Of a stretch of DNA of 52,968 nt, positions 7,981-16,800 are shown one piece after another. Under the pieces are notes generated by a model. That model saw nothing but the letters and a program-made list of their open reading frames with translations, made no database searches and was not told where the DNA came from. Both the position numbers and the translations under genes were made by a program. The stretch is taken from the NCBI RefSeq assembly GCF_019037185.1, contig NZ_JAHHXM010000023.1:1-52968 (forward strand). Reading direction: 5' to 3'. Every line of letters begins with the position of its first letter. Within the stretch, counting starts at the first letter, position 1. Origin of the DNA: Oceanobacillus caeni. GTDB lineage: Bacteria; Bacillota; Bacilli; Bacillales; Amphibacillaceae.

Positions 7981-8096
7981 AAAAGGTTGATTAATGGTAT
8001 CACCAAAATAAATGTGATATTTTGGTGATATTTTCATCAAAATTATGATTAAAAACTTAATCAACCGTTGATATAACAGTGTTCATGGGGGATGAT

Positions 8097-8114
8097 TTAC
8101 ATCATGCCGCCCAT
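8097..8114. repeat. attL: left 18-bp direct repeat of the groEL-integrated island
   Basis: TTACATCATGCCGCCCAT is identical to the last five codons plus stop of groEL (34533-34550). The two copies bracket 26.4 kb that holds an integrase at its right end. This is the expected product of site-specific integration into the 3' end of groEL. Confidence 0.85.
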
Positions 8115-8217
8115 CTTTGAGGGGATATTTTACAGCAATATACAACAGCAAAAGTGCGATATTACAAGCTTTTTCCTATCTTTATATTCCACGACATTCA
8201 ATGAAAATTAATAATAA

Positions 8218-8234
8218 GTTAGCAAAAAGTTAGC
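8218..8234. repeat. Element-end motif GTTAGC-A5-GTTAGC, copy 1
   Basis: Two GTTAGC hexamers separated by five A. Three copies occur in the window, all near element ends, one directly after the integrase gene. Probable recombination arm-type sites; inferred from position only. Confidence 0.55.
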
Positions 8235-8517
8235 GACGGGATATTACTAAAATATTCTATTTTAGATTATTTTTATAAGAGTACTGTAGTTTTAAAATTT
8301 AGTTTAATCGTTTATAAAAAGTTGTACCATTTAACCTCTTTAAATTTTTTCTGATTCAGGCTGGTTCAATAAAGTGTCCAGTCTTTTTTGTGTTCAATTA
8401 TTACTCAACTTCTTGCCATTCTTGTTTACGAAAAAAGTGCGATGGAGCGGGGATGTTTTCTTGTATTTGGTTCAGAGTTTTAAATATAAACATTTCCGAT
8501 TTTAGGTGTTTTTCTTA

Positions 8518-8556
8518 TTGACTTAGAAGAAAAAATAATATATCTTCAAGATATAT
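8518..8556 (+). promoter_or_regulatory. Promoter and operator of the padR-hydrolase operon
   Basis: A -35 TTGACT (8518-8523) is 17 bp before a -10 TATCTT (8541-8546). The -10 lies inside a perfect 19-bp palindrome, ATATATCTT-C-AAGATATAT (8538-8556), followed by another half-site AAAGATATAT. PadR proteins commonly bind AT-rich dyads in their own promoter, so autorepression is likely. Confidence 0.65.
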
Positions 8557-8598
8557 TTTAAAGATATATTTGATGATTATATAAGGGGAATTTAAAAA

Positions 8599-9180
8599 AT
8601 GAAAACTGAAACCAAATATATTATTCTTGGGATGTTAACAATTGGATGTAATACCGGATATGAGATTAAGAAAGTAATTGATACGAGCTTCAGCTTTTTC
8701 TGGAAAATGAGCTATGGCCAAATATATCCTGCATTGAAAAAACTTGTCGATGAAAATCTTGCTAATATGATTCAAGATGATGCTGACCCATTGGATCGAA
8801 AGCGGTATGAAATAACGGAAAAAGGACGTGAAAAACTTTTAGAATGGCTTGAAATGCCTGTTATGGATCAAGGGACTCAACGTAATGAACTACTGGTAAA
8901 ATTATTTTTTGGTAGACATCTTTCAAAAGAAAAAATAAAAGCAAATCTTGACATACAAAAAGAACTTGTGACAGCAAAACAGGTCATTTTAACTGAGCTT
9001 GAGAAAACTGTTATGGAACAAAAGTATAGTGACGATACACCTTTCTGGCTATGTATATTGGATTACGGGAAACGTATGAATGAAGCAACACTTACATGGT
9101 GTGAGGAGACAAAAAAAGTTTTAGAGAGGAGTAATATGGATGGTTCAACAAAAAGAACAACAACCAAAGAAGAAGGATGA
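8599..9180 (+). CDS. PadR family transcriptional regulator
   Basis: This 193-residue protein has an N-terminal winged helix (about residues 5-80) with the family hallmarks YIILGMLTIG, GYEIKK and SYGQIYPALKKL, then a wing with YEITEKGREKLLEWL. The C-terminal half is the Vir_act_alpha_C type helical dimerisation domain. PadR proteins are ligand-responsive repressors, often of neighbouring efflux or detoxification genes. It is the first gene of a two-gene operon; the next gene starts within its 3' end (41-bp overlap). A palindrome over the -10 suggests autoregulation. The ribosome-binding site is AAGGGG. Confidence 0.9.
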   Translation: MKTETKYIILGMLTIGCNTGYEIKKVIDTSFSFFWKMSYGQIYPALKKLVDENLANMIQDDADPLDRKRYEITEKGREKLLEWLEMPVMDQGTQRNELLVKLFFGRHLSKEKIKANLDIQKELVTAKQVILTELEKTVMEQKYSDDTPFWLCILDYGKRMNEATLTWCEETKKVLERSNMDGSTKRTTTKEEG

Positions 9181-10051
9181 ACCGAAAAATCTTGTGGGGC
9201 ATTTTATCAATATTGAGGCAGAGAAAGAATTCCTAAAAATTTATGATAAAGCAATGGAACAATGGCCAAACTCACGTCAGGAAATAGACATAGAAACAGC
9301 TTACGGTCCGACACATGTTTATCACTATGGAGCAAAAAAAGAAGGGAATCCCATTCTTTTACTTCATGGAGCTAATGGCACTTCTGCATCATGGGCAAAT
9401 TTTGTTGTCGAGTTTGGAAAAAAACATCCAGTATATGCTGTAGATATAATCGGTGATGCAGGTAGAAGCATTCAAAAGAAACCTATTCAGAGTGTTGAAG
9501 ATTATAGTGCCTGGTTAGACCAAGTATTGAACACTCTGGAATTGAAAAGGGTGCATCTAGTTGGAGCATCCTATGGTGGCTGGATGGCCCTTAATCAAGC
9601 AATTCATTCTTCACGGACACTCCAATCAATTACACTGATTGAACCAGCAAGAGCTTTTGCAGGTATAAGGAAGATCGCATGGCCGTTTATGCTTTGGGCA
9701 AGTATGATTGGACCTGATTTTGTTCGTCGTTCATTTATCCGTTGGACTAGTCGAGGTTCGTCAACTAATGAAAAACAGTTAGAGTTAGTTGTTTCAGCAA
9801 TGCGTGATTATAAGATGCTACGAATTTCTCCACAATATGTCAGTGATGAGGACCTTCAATTAGTAAAAGTGCCCGTCCTATTGCTTTTGGGAGAGAAAAG
9901 CCCCCTGCACAATTCTCAAAGTGCAGCTAATCGTGCACAAAAACTATTACAGGGTGTTGAAGTAGAAATTCTTCCTAAAGCTGGACATAAATTGCCAGCA
10001 GATTTAGTTAATGATCGGATTTTGAAGTTTATTAATTTACGGGCTGAATAA
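9140..10051 (+). CDS. Alpha/beta hydrolase
   Basis: This 303-residue hydrolase has the alpha/beta fold signatures: LLLHGANG (oxyanion hole, about residue 73), the nucleophile elbow GASYGG with Ser144, and a C-terminal KAGHKLP supplying the catalytic His. The usual acid position (GxxD before the His) reads LLGEKSPLH here, so the acid may be the Glu or lie elsewhere. No signal peptide; the N-terminus is lysine- and glutamine-rich. The start ATG at 9140 overlaps padR and has AGAGAGGA upstream, so the two are translationally linked. The substrate may be the compound sensed by the PadR protein; that is inference. Confidence 0.88.
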   Translation: MVQQKEQQPKKKDEPKNLVGHFINIEAEKEFLKIYDKAMEQWPNSRQEIDIETAYGPTHVYHYGAKKEGNPILLLHGANGTSASWANFVVEFGKKHPVYAVDIIGDAGRSIQKKPIQSVEDYSAWLDQVLNTLELKRVHLVGASYGGWMALNQAIHSSRTLQSITLIEPARAFAGIRKIAWPFMLWASMIGPDFVRRSFIRWTSRGSSTNEKQLELVVSAMRDYKMLRISPQYVSDEDLQLVKVPVLLLLGEKSPLHNSQSAANRAQKLLQGVEVEILPKAGHKLPADLVNDRILKFINLRAE

Positions 10052-10075
10052 ATAAATTTTCAGCCTTTTCTTTTT
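10042..10075 (+). terminator. Terminator of the padR-hydrolase operon
   Basis: GGCTGAA (10042-10048) pairs with TTCAGCC (10059-10065), with the hydrolase stop codon in the loop, followed by a T-rich tract. Confidence 0.75.
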
Positions 10076-10506
10076 ATCCAATATTTATCCAATCCTTATC
10101 AAATGGAGTCTTTTATTTCAAAGAAGCTCCATCATTTAAAGAATTTAATGGTTAGCTGGATTAGAATAATAATATCAGCAAAACTCATGATTTATTATGG
10201 GTTTCTGTTTTTAGCTCACATTTATTAATAAGTGTATGTGTATACCAATATTTAACCCTTCGCAGTCATAATAAACTTTTGCTAATTTCACCACCAATTT
10301 TGTAATAATAAACAATTGTTTTTTCAATATAAAATTCAACAATAACTCGGGTCTTCCTTAATAGGAGCCCGAGCGTATTCATGACCTATTCAATATCTTT
10401 TTAATAAGATTCTTCAATATAAGTTCCAACAAGAAATCAACATTAATAACCATAAGGATGGAAGTAGAAATCTAATAAGAATGAATTATCTACTTCCGAG
10501 TATTGT
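10076..10506. other. Intergenic with one GC-rich hairpin
   Basis: No gene is visible. CTCGGG (10346-10351) and CCCGAG (10368-10373) can pair, making a small hairpin. A loosely repeated TTCAATATAA motif occurs at about 10323 and 10414. Otherwise nothing. Confidence 0.4.
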
Positions 10507-11100
10507 TTATTTATTACCGAGTGTTTTTAAATGATAACTGATTACTTCCTTCACCTTTTCTGGAGTATACACATCTGGTCTTAACAAGGTATGGAATGAC
10601 AGCCCTTCAATCAATGCAGATAACCGACTGCTTTCTAAATCTGCATTAACTGATTCCGATAATATTCCTTTTAGAGTTAATATCTTGATCATTGAATTTG
10701 CTAAATCATATGTACCATCCGTCATTTCGTCTTTCTTCTCTTTTAATGCATCACTTGTTAGGGAACGGAGTGCAAAAATCCACCAAACACTCGTTTCAAT
10801 CTTCTTTTCTTCGTCGATTGGTACAAGCTCCAGTAACACTTCCTCAACTGCCTGTAATGGATTTTTTGACCATTCTTTATGATCAGAACGCTTTTTTCCT
10901 TCTTCTATGTAGTATTCTATAATAAACAGCAGCATTTCATCTTTAGTTGAAAAATAATGTCTTAACGCACCAGGAGACATTCCTGCTTCAGCAGCGACTC
11001 TTCGTATTGATGCTTTCTCAATACCCTCTTTCTCAATAATCTTCCATGCAGCTTCAGCAATTAACTTTCGTTTCTTGTCATGATTAATAAATTTTGGCAT
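10507..11100 (-). CDS. TetR/AcrR family repressor
   Basis: This 197-residue regulator has an N-terminal TetR helix-turn-helix (RKLIAEAAWKIIEKEGIEKASIRRVAAEAGMSPGALRHYFSTKDEML, residues 11-57) and an all-helical ligand domain. GALRHYFSTKDEM is close to the BetI/PksA-like subgroup. It is divergent from a GAP-family membrane protein gene with a 101-bp gap that carries two direct TGTGTTATT repeats (11132-11140 and 11156-11164), plausible operators. It probably represses the neighbouring membrane protein genes and itself; the effector is unknown. A good ribosome-binding site (AAGGAAGTGAT) is seen. Confidence 0.9.
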   Translation of the reverse strand: MPKFINHDKKRKLIAEAAWKIIEKEGIEKASIRRVAAEAGMSPGALRHYFSTKDEMLLFIIEYYIEEGKKRSDHKEWSKNPLQAVEEVLLELVPIDEEKKIETSVWWIFALRSLTSDALKEKKDEMTDGTYDLANSMIKILTLKGILSESVNADLESSRLSALIEGLSFHTLLRPDVYTPEKVKEVISYHLKTLGNK

Positions 11101-11131
11101 GAATAAATATCACTTCCTTTTTTTAATACAA

Positions 11132-11178
11132 TGTGTTATTATCTTTTTAGCACAGTGTGTTATTTTGATGATATCACA
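11132..11178. promoter_or_regulatory. Candidate TetR operators between the divergent genes
   Basis: TGTGTTATT occurs twice, 24 bp apart, and GTGTG (11156-11160) also forms an imperfect dyad with CACAC at 11175-11179. Position between repressor and target suggests operator function. Confidence 0.4.
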
Positions 11179-11201
11179 CTTTATAAAGGGGGACTAATTA
11201 T

Positions 11202-11915
11202 TTGATTGAAATCATTGAAACAATGATGCCTTCCTCATCAATAGATATATCCGTAGCCCTACTAATTATCTCTATTTGTGCATTAGTTGATATATTAAGT
11301 CCTGGTGTGCTAGCTATTACGGGCTATTTATTACTTACACAACCTAATCAGCTTTCTTCTCGTCTATTTGTATTTTTATTTGTTATTCAGTTAGGTTATT
11401 TCATGATTGGTATATTACTGTACTTTGGTGGGGACACACTATTGGGGTTGATTGAAAATTTATCAGAATTTGATTTTATCAATTGGTTTTATACTGTCAC
11501 GGGAACACTTCTTGTTTTGGTTAGCTTCATAAAACCAAAAGAGGGCACAATAGAACGTCTTACGTCATGGATTCCAAGACAGACAACAATAAAGGGAATA
11601 ATTATTTTGGGTATTATTGTGTTTCTTATTGAATTTGTAACGGCATTGCCTTATTTTTATTCGATTTTTTTATTAAATCATCTGTCAATTAATTCCTTTT
11701 CTTCTATATTTGTAATAATTGGGTACAATCTTGTAATGGTGCTTCCTTCTCTATTATTGTTAGGAATTAGTATTGTGTTTAAAGATAAACTGCAGAACTT
11801 TCTAAAGAATATAAAAACAAAATTAAATGAAGCACCAATTTCTTCACTATTAGTAGCAATAGGTGTAGTAGGTGCAGTATTTTTTAATATTGGTATTAGA
11901 GGTATCTTAAATTAA
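11202..11915 (+). CDS. GAP-family (SfLAP-like) membrane protein
   Basis: This 237-residue protein has about six transmembrane segments. The first, ISICALVDILSPGVLAIT, carries the conserved Asp-x-x-Ser-Pro stretch of the GAP / sulfolipid-addressing (Sap) family, which belongs to the LysE-type exporter superfamily. Members move lipids or small solutes outward; the substrate here is unknown. The start is a TTG at 11202, 9 nt behind AAAGGGGG; the next ATG (11223) has no ribosome-binding site. It is divergent from a TetR gene and followed after 22 nt by a small membrane protein, so TetR-controlled efflux is the natural reading. Confidence 0.72.
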   Translation: MIEIIETMMPSSSIDISVALLIISICALVDILSPGVLAITGYLLLTQPNQLSSRLFVFLFVIQLGYFMIGILLYFGGDTLLGLIENLSEFDFINWFYTVTGTLLVLVSFIKPKEGTIERLTSWIPRQTTIKGIIILGIIVFLIEFVTALPYFYSIFLLNHLSINSFSSIFVIIGYNLVMVLPSLLLLGISIVFKDKLQNFLKNIKTKLNEAPISSLLVAIGVVGAVFFNIGIRGILN

Positions 11916-11937
11916 AAAAATGAACGAGGTGTTTAAT

Positions 11938-12159
11938 ATGAAAGAAGTTATTAGTGGAATTGGTTTACTTTTCGTAATCCAAGGAGTAGGAGGTTTAATC
12001 AATCATTTGACAAATGGTGGAAAAAGTTGGTTTTTAGTGAATTATATTGATGTGTTTCAAGGTTGGGAAATTGCGATAGATATTTTATTGATTGTTATTG
12101 GTGGGGTTATTGGTTTATTTTCTATGAAAAAATCTAGTTCATCTAGAAATGGTAAATAA
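11938..12159 (+). CDS. Small two-helix membrane protein
   Basis: This 73-residue protein has two hydrophobic helices (GIGLLFVIQGVGGLI and IAIDILLIVIGGVIGLF) separated by a short polar loop, and ends in a Ser-rich basic tail. An ATG at 11920 is in frame, but GAGGTG (11925-11930) lies 7 nt before the ATG at 11938, which I take as the start. It follows the GAP-family gene closely and probably serves as a partner subunit of that transporter. No family name recognised. Confidence 0.65.
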   Translation: MKEVISGIGLLFVIQGVGGLINHLTNGGKSWFLVNYIDVFQGWEIAIDILLIVIGGVIGLFSMKKSSSSRNGK

Positions 12160-12429
12160 AGAGTGAGATGATTTTCTCTCCCTTCACAGCTTTTCTTAAT
12201 AAAATAACTTAAATTCATAGGTTAAAAAACCTTGTTTATCTTAGCGTTGTTGGCATCGAATGTAAGTCTAAAATGGAATAATGATGATCGATTGATACGA
12301 AAATTTATATGTACTATGAAGTGAGAATAATAAATCAACAAAAACATTTCAAGAGGGTTTAAAATTTTTCTAGGAGGATGGATAGAGGGAGCTTTCTATA
12401 TCATAGCTCCCTTTCTATTAGTTGTAGCA
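12160..12429. other. Intergenic with a hairpin
   Basis: AGGGAGCT (12386-12393) pairs with AGCTCCCT (12405-12412), T-rich after it; this could end transcripts from the left. The sequence just after it becomes the integrase relic. Nothing else is seen. Confidence 0.5.
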
Positions 12430-12513
12430 ATGAACATCTACGCACATATGACCAAAAATATAGAAGAAAAGACCTCTCAAAAGTTCAGTGAACTAACGAA
12501 AGGTCTTCTCTAA
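12430..12513 (+). pseudogene. 3'-end relic of a tyrosine integrase gene
   Basis: Twenty-seven codons plus stop (MNIYAHMTKNIEEKTSQKFS... to KGLL) match residues 359-385 of the intact integrase at 33269-34426, with one silent difference (AAC for AAT). It keeps only the catalytic Tyr. The likeness runs about 50 bp past the stop, to GTTAGCAAAAAGTTAG (12548-12563). This is the worn right end of a sister element. Confidence 0.85.
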
Positions 12514-12563
12514 AAATTTTATTGTATGGCGTTTCAAAATTATGGATGTTAGCAAAAAGTTAG
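12430..12563 (+). repeat. Duplicated element right end (copy of 34343-34476)
   Basis: 134 bp covering the integrase tail and the following non-coding sequence are nearly identical to the right end at 34343-34476; the differences lie mainly after the stop codon. The attachment core that should follow is not recognisable. Confidence 0.85.
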
Positions 12564-12614
12564 TATTATATGTTCTATCTATAGTTGAACGACAAATACA
12601 ATTCAAAAATAAAA

Positions 12615-13694
12615 TTAAGGTTTTACTATAATTAATTCGTTTGGATCAAGTCCGTCTCTCACATACAATTCTGGCGTATCCTCTTCTGGAATACCTTCAA
12701 GCATTAAAGCAGCTTTCCCTTGTTCGAATGCTTTTTTCACCGAGAGTCCAAATCCAATAGCAGAATAAAACTGAGCAGCAAAGACCCTGGCTGCTTCATC
12801 CCCAATGGTAGTCGTCATTCCAATGGCTGCATCCACATGTTGTACTACTTCTTGTGCTTGTCCATAAGAAAAACAGGTATTAAAAAACACTAATTTAATT
12901 TCATCTGATGTACTCATCATTGTTTGAACTATAGCCTCTTTAGAAACAAGTTTTGCATTACCTTGATTGTCTTGGAAGACGAGTTCATCGTCCTCAGATC
13001 CATGTCCACTAAAGTGAATAATTGCAGGATTTTCCTCATTAATTGCTTGTATTACGTCCAAAGCTCTAGTAGCCCACCGAGTATCGAATGATACAGAATC
13101 CCTATGTTCTGATTTTCTTATCATCTCTTGAATGGCTCTAGCCTCTTCATCCAATCTTAACTGTGGTGCATCTAATGGATTTGATGCCATAAATAGGACA
13201 GTAATTTCCTCTGGTAAATTTTTCAATTCTCCTAATACCCTATTTGTCTCTTCGTGCATTTCACCATGTCTATTCAGCATTCCACTAAACTCCTTCATAC
13301 GTTTTTCGCTATCTGCTAGTCTTCTTTTTTCGGCATCATCTCTTTTCTTTTGCTCACGTTCAACTTCACGACCCAGCTTCTTTTCTGCAGCTACTACATC
13401 TCCCTCAATTCTTGCTATTTTTTTATCAATATCCGCAACCTTTTTATCTATATCTGCTAGTTTCTTTTCTTCACGTCCAATTTCTCTATATTTGGAATTT
13501 ATGGTGGCAGTTGACTTTGTTCTTCCTATAGTTGCTTTAGCTGATGTAATTTTTTTCTTATGTGACGGTATTTTTCCTAATTCGGTGGCTTTAGAGTTCC
13601 TTAATCTGTTTAACTCATCCTTTTTTCTCTTGATTGTTCTTCTATACGTTTCAATGAGCGACAAAATGTCCGACCTCCCAAAATTTAATTTCAT
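12615..13694 (-). CDS. Coiled-coil CHAT-domain (caspase-like) protease
   Basis: This 359-residue protein has two parts. Residues 10-155 are a charged coiled coil (DIDKKVADIDKKIARIEGDV and a KKRDDAEKRR region). Residues 163-345 form a CHAT domain: the ITVLFMASNPLDAPQLRLDEE opening, HFSGHGSEDDELVF with catalytic His231, and LVFFNTCFSYGQA with Cys274. CHAT proteases are cousins of caspases and separase; several act as effectors in bacterial defence. No membrane segment or partner adaptor is obvious. It lies 150 bp after the res gene on the same strand, with a terminator between, so it may be cotranscribed only by read-through. I infer a role in abortive defence. Its base composition fits its neighbours. 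Confidence 0.85.
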   Translation of the reverse strand: MKLNFGRSDILSLIETYRRTIKRKKDELNRLRNSKATELGKIPSHKKKITSAKATIGRTKSTATINSKYREIGREEKKLADIDKKVADIDKKIARIEGDVVAAEKKLGREVEREQKKRDDAEKRRLADSEKRMKEFSGMLNRHGEMHEETNRVLGELKNLPEEITVLFMASNPLDAPQLRLDEEARAIQEMIRKSEHRDSVSFDTRWATRALDVIQAINEENPAIIHFSGHGSEDDELVFQDNQGNAKLVSKEAIVQTMMSTSDEIKLVFFNTCFSYGQAQEVVQHVDAAIGMTTTIGDEAARVFAAQFYSAIGFGLSVKKAFEQGKAALMLEGIPEEDTPELYVRDGLDPNELIIVKP

Positions 13695-13762
13695 TATATT
13701 ATACTTAATATTCTACACGTAAAATCTTATTGTTGCAAACATACGTTCCGTATATTATCACT

Positions 13763-13795
13763 AAAAAGACAGTCCCATTATTGATAGGAACTGCC
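13763..13795 (-). terminator. Terminator after the res gene
   Basis: On the minus strand GGCAGTTCC pairs with GGGACTGTC (13768-13795, two GU), followed by five T. It separates the restriction-modification operon from the CHAT gene. Confidence 0.65.
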
Positions 13796-13844
13796 TTCTG
13801 ATGTTTATACTTACGTTGTCTTTTGCTGAGAGTAGTCCTCTTGG

Positions 13845-16800
13845 CTACTGCTTTTTTTCAATGAGTTGATTAACAATATCAAGTATCTTCTCATTGTTTG
13901 TTTGCCTTGTATAGGTAACACTGATTCCATTTCTATTGAGCTTATCACCTAGCTCTCCTAACCCCGCTTGTCCTTCATATTCATCGTTAATTCCTGATTC
14001 TTTAACCATGCCAAAGAGTTTATTTGCAGCTTCTATTTTATGATCCTCTGTACCTCTAAGATCTTGTTTTTTCTTAACACCTTTACTCTCAACAACAAGG
14101 TTAATTGTAGGTTTGCCTTCTTTATCCTTGATTACATACATAAAGTCTGGGCTATATGTACTTCCATCTATGAAAGGTATTTGCATGGTGCGTTTTGGTA
14201 TTTTTCCATATACCTCAACGCTACTGATATTCTCAATTATGTTATTTTCTTCAATTTCAGAGTCAAATAAAATTGTGTCATACAAATAAGTTTCCAAGGG
14301 AGTTCCTTTTCTTTCTTTCACACCTAAATAAGCAGATGTTTTTACGAAATCCCTAGGGTGCCCATTTTCTTCTGTGAGTTCTGTAGGGTGAACAGTTGTG
14401 TTTGGTAATTTTCTGTACGAATATATTTTCAAAAGTTCATCATAGATTCGCTGCTTAAAATATATAGAGAAACTTCTAACTGTATCCTTTGTAAAGAAGG
14501 CCTTTTCTATCTTTTTCAATTTTGATGCTCTTACTATCCCTGCATGTATTAAAGGAATAGATAAATTTGTACTTTCAGCTATAGCTTTTAAAAACGTACC
14601 ATAATTCAAGGTTTCACCATATGAACTATCAATTGAGTCTAGGGTTACATTAAATATTAACTCACCTTGCACCATTTCTGATGTTTCTCTCTTAGTTCGT
14701 CTAACCGTTTTATTTATCAAATCCTCCGTGATTACATCGGAAACAATGCTTATAAGTACATCATTATTGATTGTGTCAAAATGTAAATAGTATTTTTCAT
14801 TTAACTGTTCCCAGAGTTCTTTTAACTTCCAATAGTTATCCTTGCGAATGGCAACCTCTTTATTTTTATCAATATTTCGATCACGAATTCTACTTTTATC
14901 GAGTTTATTAAATATTTCAGGATACTCCGTCATGAAATTTTGTAACTTTTCTGTTTTTATTTCTCTATCAAATGAAATATACCCTTTACTCATTAAATCT
15001 ATAAGAACTTCTTCATTACTTAATCCTTTGTTTGTTGCAATTTTTTCAATTTGTTCTGATGTGATTTCCTTTTGCTCAAATGATGTTTCACCATAAATTT
15101 CTTCTTCCAGTTTTTTGACAAAGTCTTTTTCAGTAAAGTCTACGATATAATTTAGCATAAAGGTTTCATTTTCAATACGATTTCCTGTCTCATCTACAGG
15201 TAGACGTAATCCACGTCCAATTTCCTGCAATTTACTGTTATCACTTCCACTAGATCGTAACTTCGCAATTGTAAAGATATTTGGGTTATCCCAACCTTCT
15301 TTTAACGTCCATTTAGAAAAGATGAAGCGTGTTGTATTTGCTTTGCCATCCTTATGTACTAAACTCAAGAGCTTTTCTTTATCGAAAAGAATTGTATTTA
15401 CTTCTCTCTCAATTTCCTCTTCAGAAGAAAAGTTATCCTGTGAGAAATATCCTGCATGTGTTTCATTTATATTCGCAAGGGATTCCTCCAGATATTTTTG
15501 ATATTCCGATTCAAAAATATTACATTTATCAATTTCTTCTTCTAATTTTTTGCTTAATTCTTCTTCAAAAATATTCTTTAGATAAGGTTCTTTCTTGTCA
15601 TTATCTCGATAAGAATGAATATCATCAATAAAGAATAAAGCTAGAGTTTTAATTTTAAATTTCCGTTTGAAATTCTCACGCTCTGTTTCAAAATGCCTTT
15701 TTAAGGCTAATCGTATGGATTCCCTTACATAAGAAGTTGCAAATACATCCGCAAAAAATACATCACCTGTGAACTTTTCTTCTCCATTACTTAAAATAAC
15801 CTTAGTGGCTAAAATACCATCTATAGTAATTCCCGAAAGCTTTGGAGAGAGCAGACTTAACGAATCATGTGTTTTCAACTCTTTTGTAGTTTTAATTATT
15901 TGACCTTGCTCATTTAATTCTGTTTTTTGAAAACGAACAAATTCGCCCTTTTTCATTGTTAGGATTTTAAATACTTCTTCTTCATTGTCGGGACTCTCGA
16001 CATGTTCTTTTGCTACACCCTTAATGAGATTGTTTTCAAATGCCTTATGAATGTTTAAGTCATATATTAAGTTTTGATAATCTTTTACTTCAACTCTATT
16101 TTTCCCCCTACCAATGAATTCACTTGGAAAGGTAGCCCCAAAACGTATAATCATCTGCGGTTTTACCTGTTCTTCTATAAATTTGAACGTTGCGTTGTCA
16201 CGACTAAAACGATGTGGTTCGTCTATGATCATAATGGGTCTAGTGGCAGAAATTGCGTCAATCGGTCTATAATATCCTTCAATATGAGAATCGTAATCAT
16301 CTCGTACCAAAACCCCGTTTTTGCTCTCCTTCAAATGTTGCATATTAACTAACAATACTTCTATCGTATTTCTTTGGAGATTTGAAGATGTTACAAAGTC
16401 ACGGATGCTGTTCGGTACATATTTCTTTTTACCTTTTTTTGTTTTAATACTCTCAACAGTCCTCAGTTTTATTTCTGTATTGTAACCACACACATTTTTG
16501 AAATGATTGACGTTACTTTGTGCTTTCATGAAATTTGCTGTTCCAGCCTTTATAGCTAATGAAGGCACTGCAATAATGAACTTTTTAAAACCATACAACT
16601 TATTCAATTCATAAATAGCCTTTGTGTAAACATATGTTTTACCAGTACCAGTTTCCATTTTTATATCAATATTCAAATAATCTACTTCTTTTCGACTAAC
16701 TCCCTGCATATTAGAAGGCAAATCTTCTTGTACCCGCTTAATATTTTGATATAAATAAGGACTACCAATATCAATAATAGGATTTTCAATACTATTCATT

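Larger units (their letters stand above)
8115..8598. other. Left-end non-coding region of the island
   Basis: No gene is visible. It carries GTTAGCAAAAAGTTAGC (8218-8234), a motif also found after the integrase tail relic (12548-12563) and after the intact integrase (34461-34477); this is compatible with integrase arm sites. A short hairpin GGCTGG/CCAGTC near 8363-8388 precedes a T run. Confidence 0.5.
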
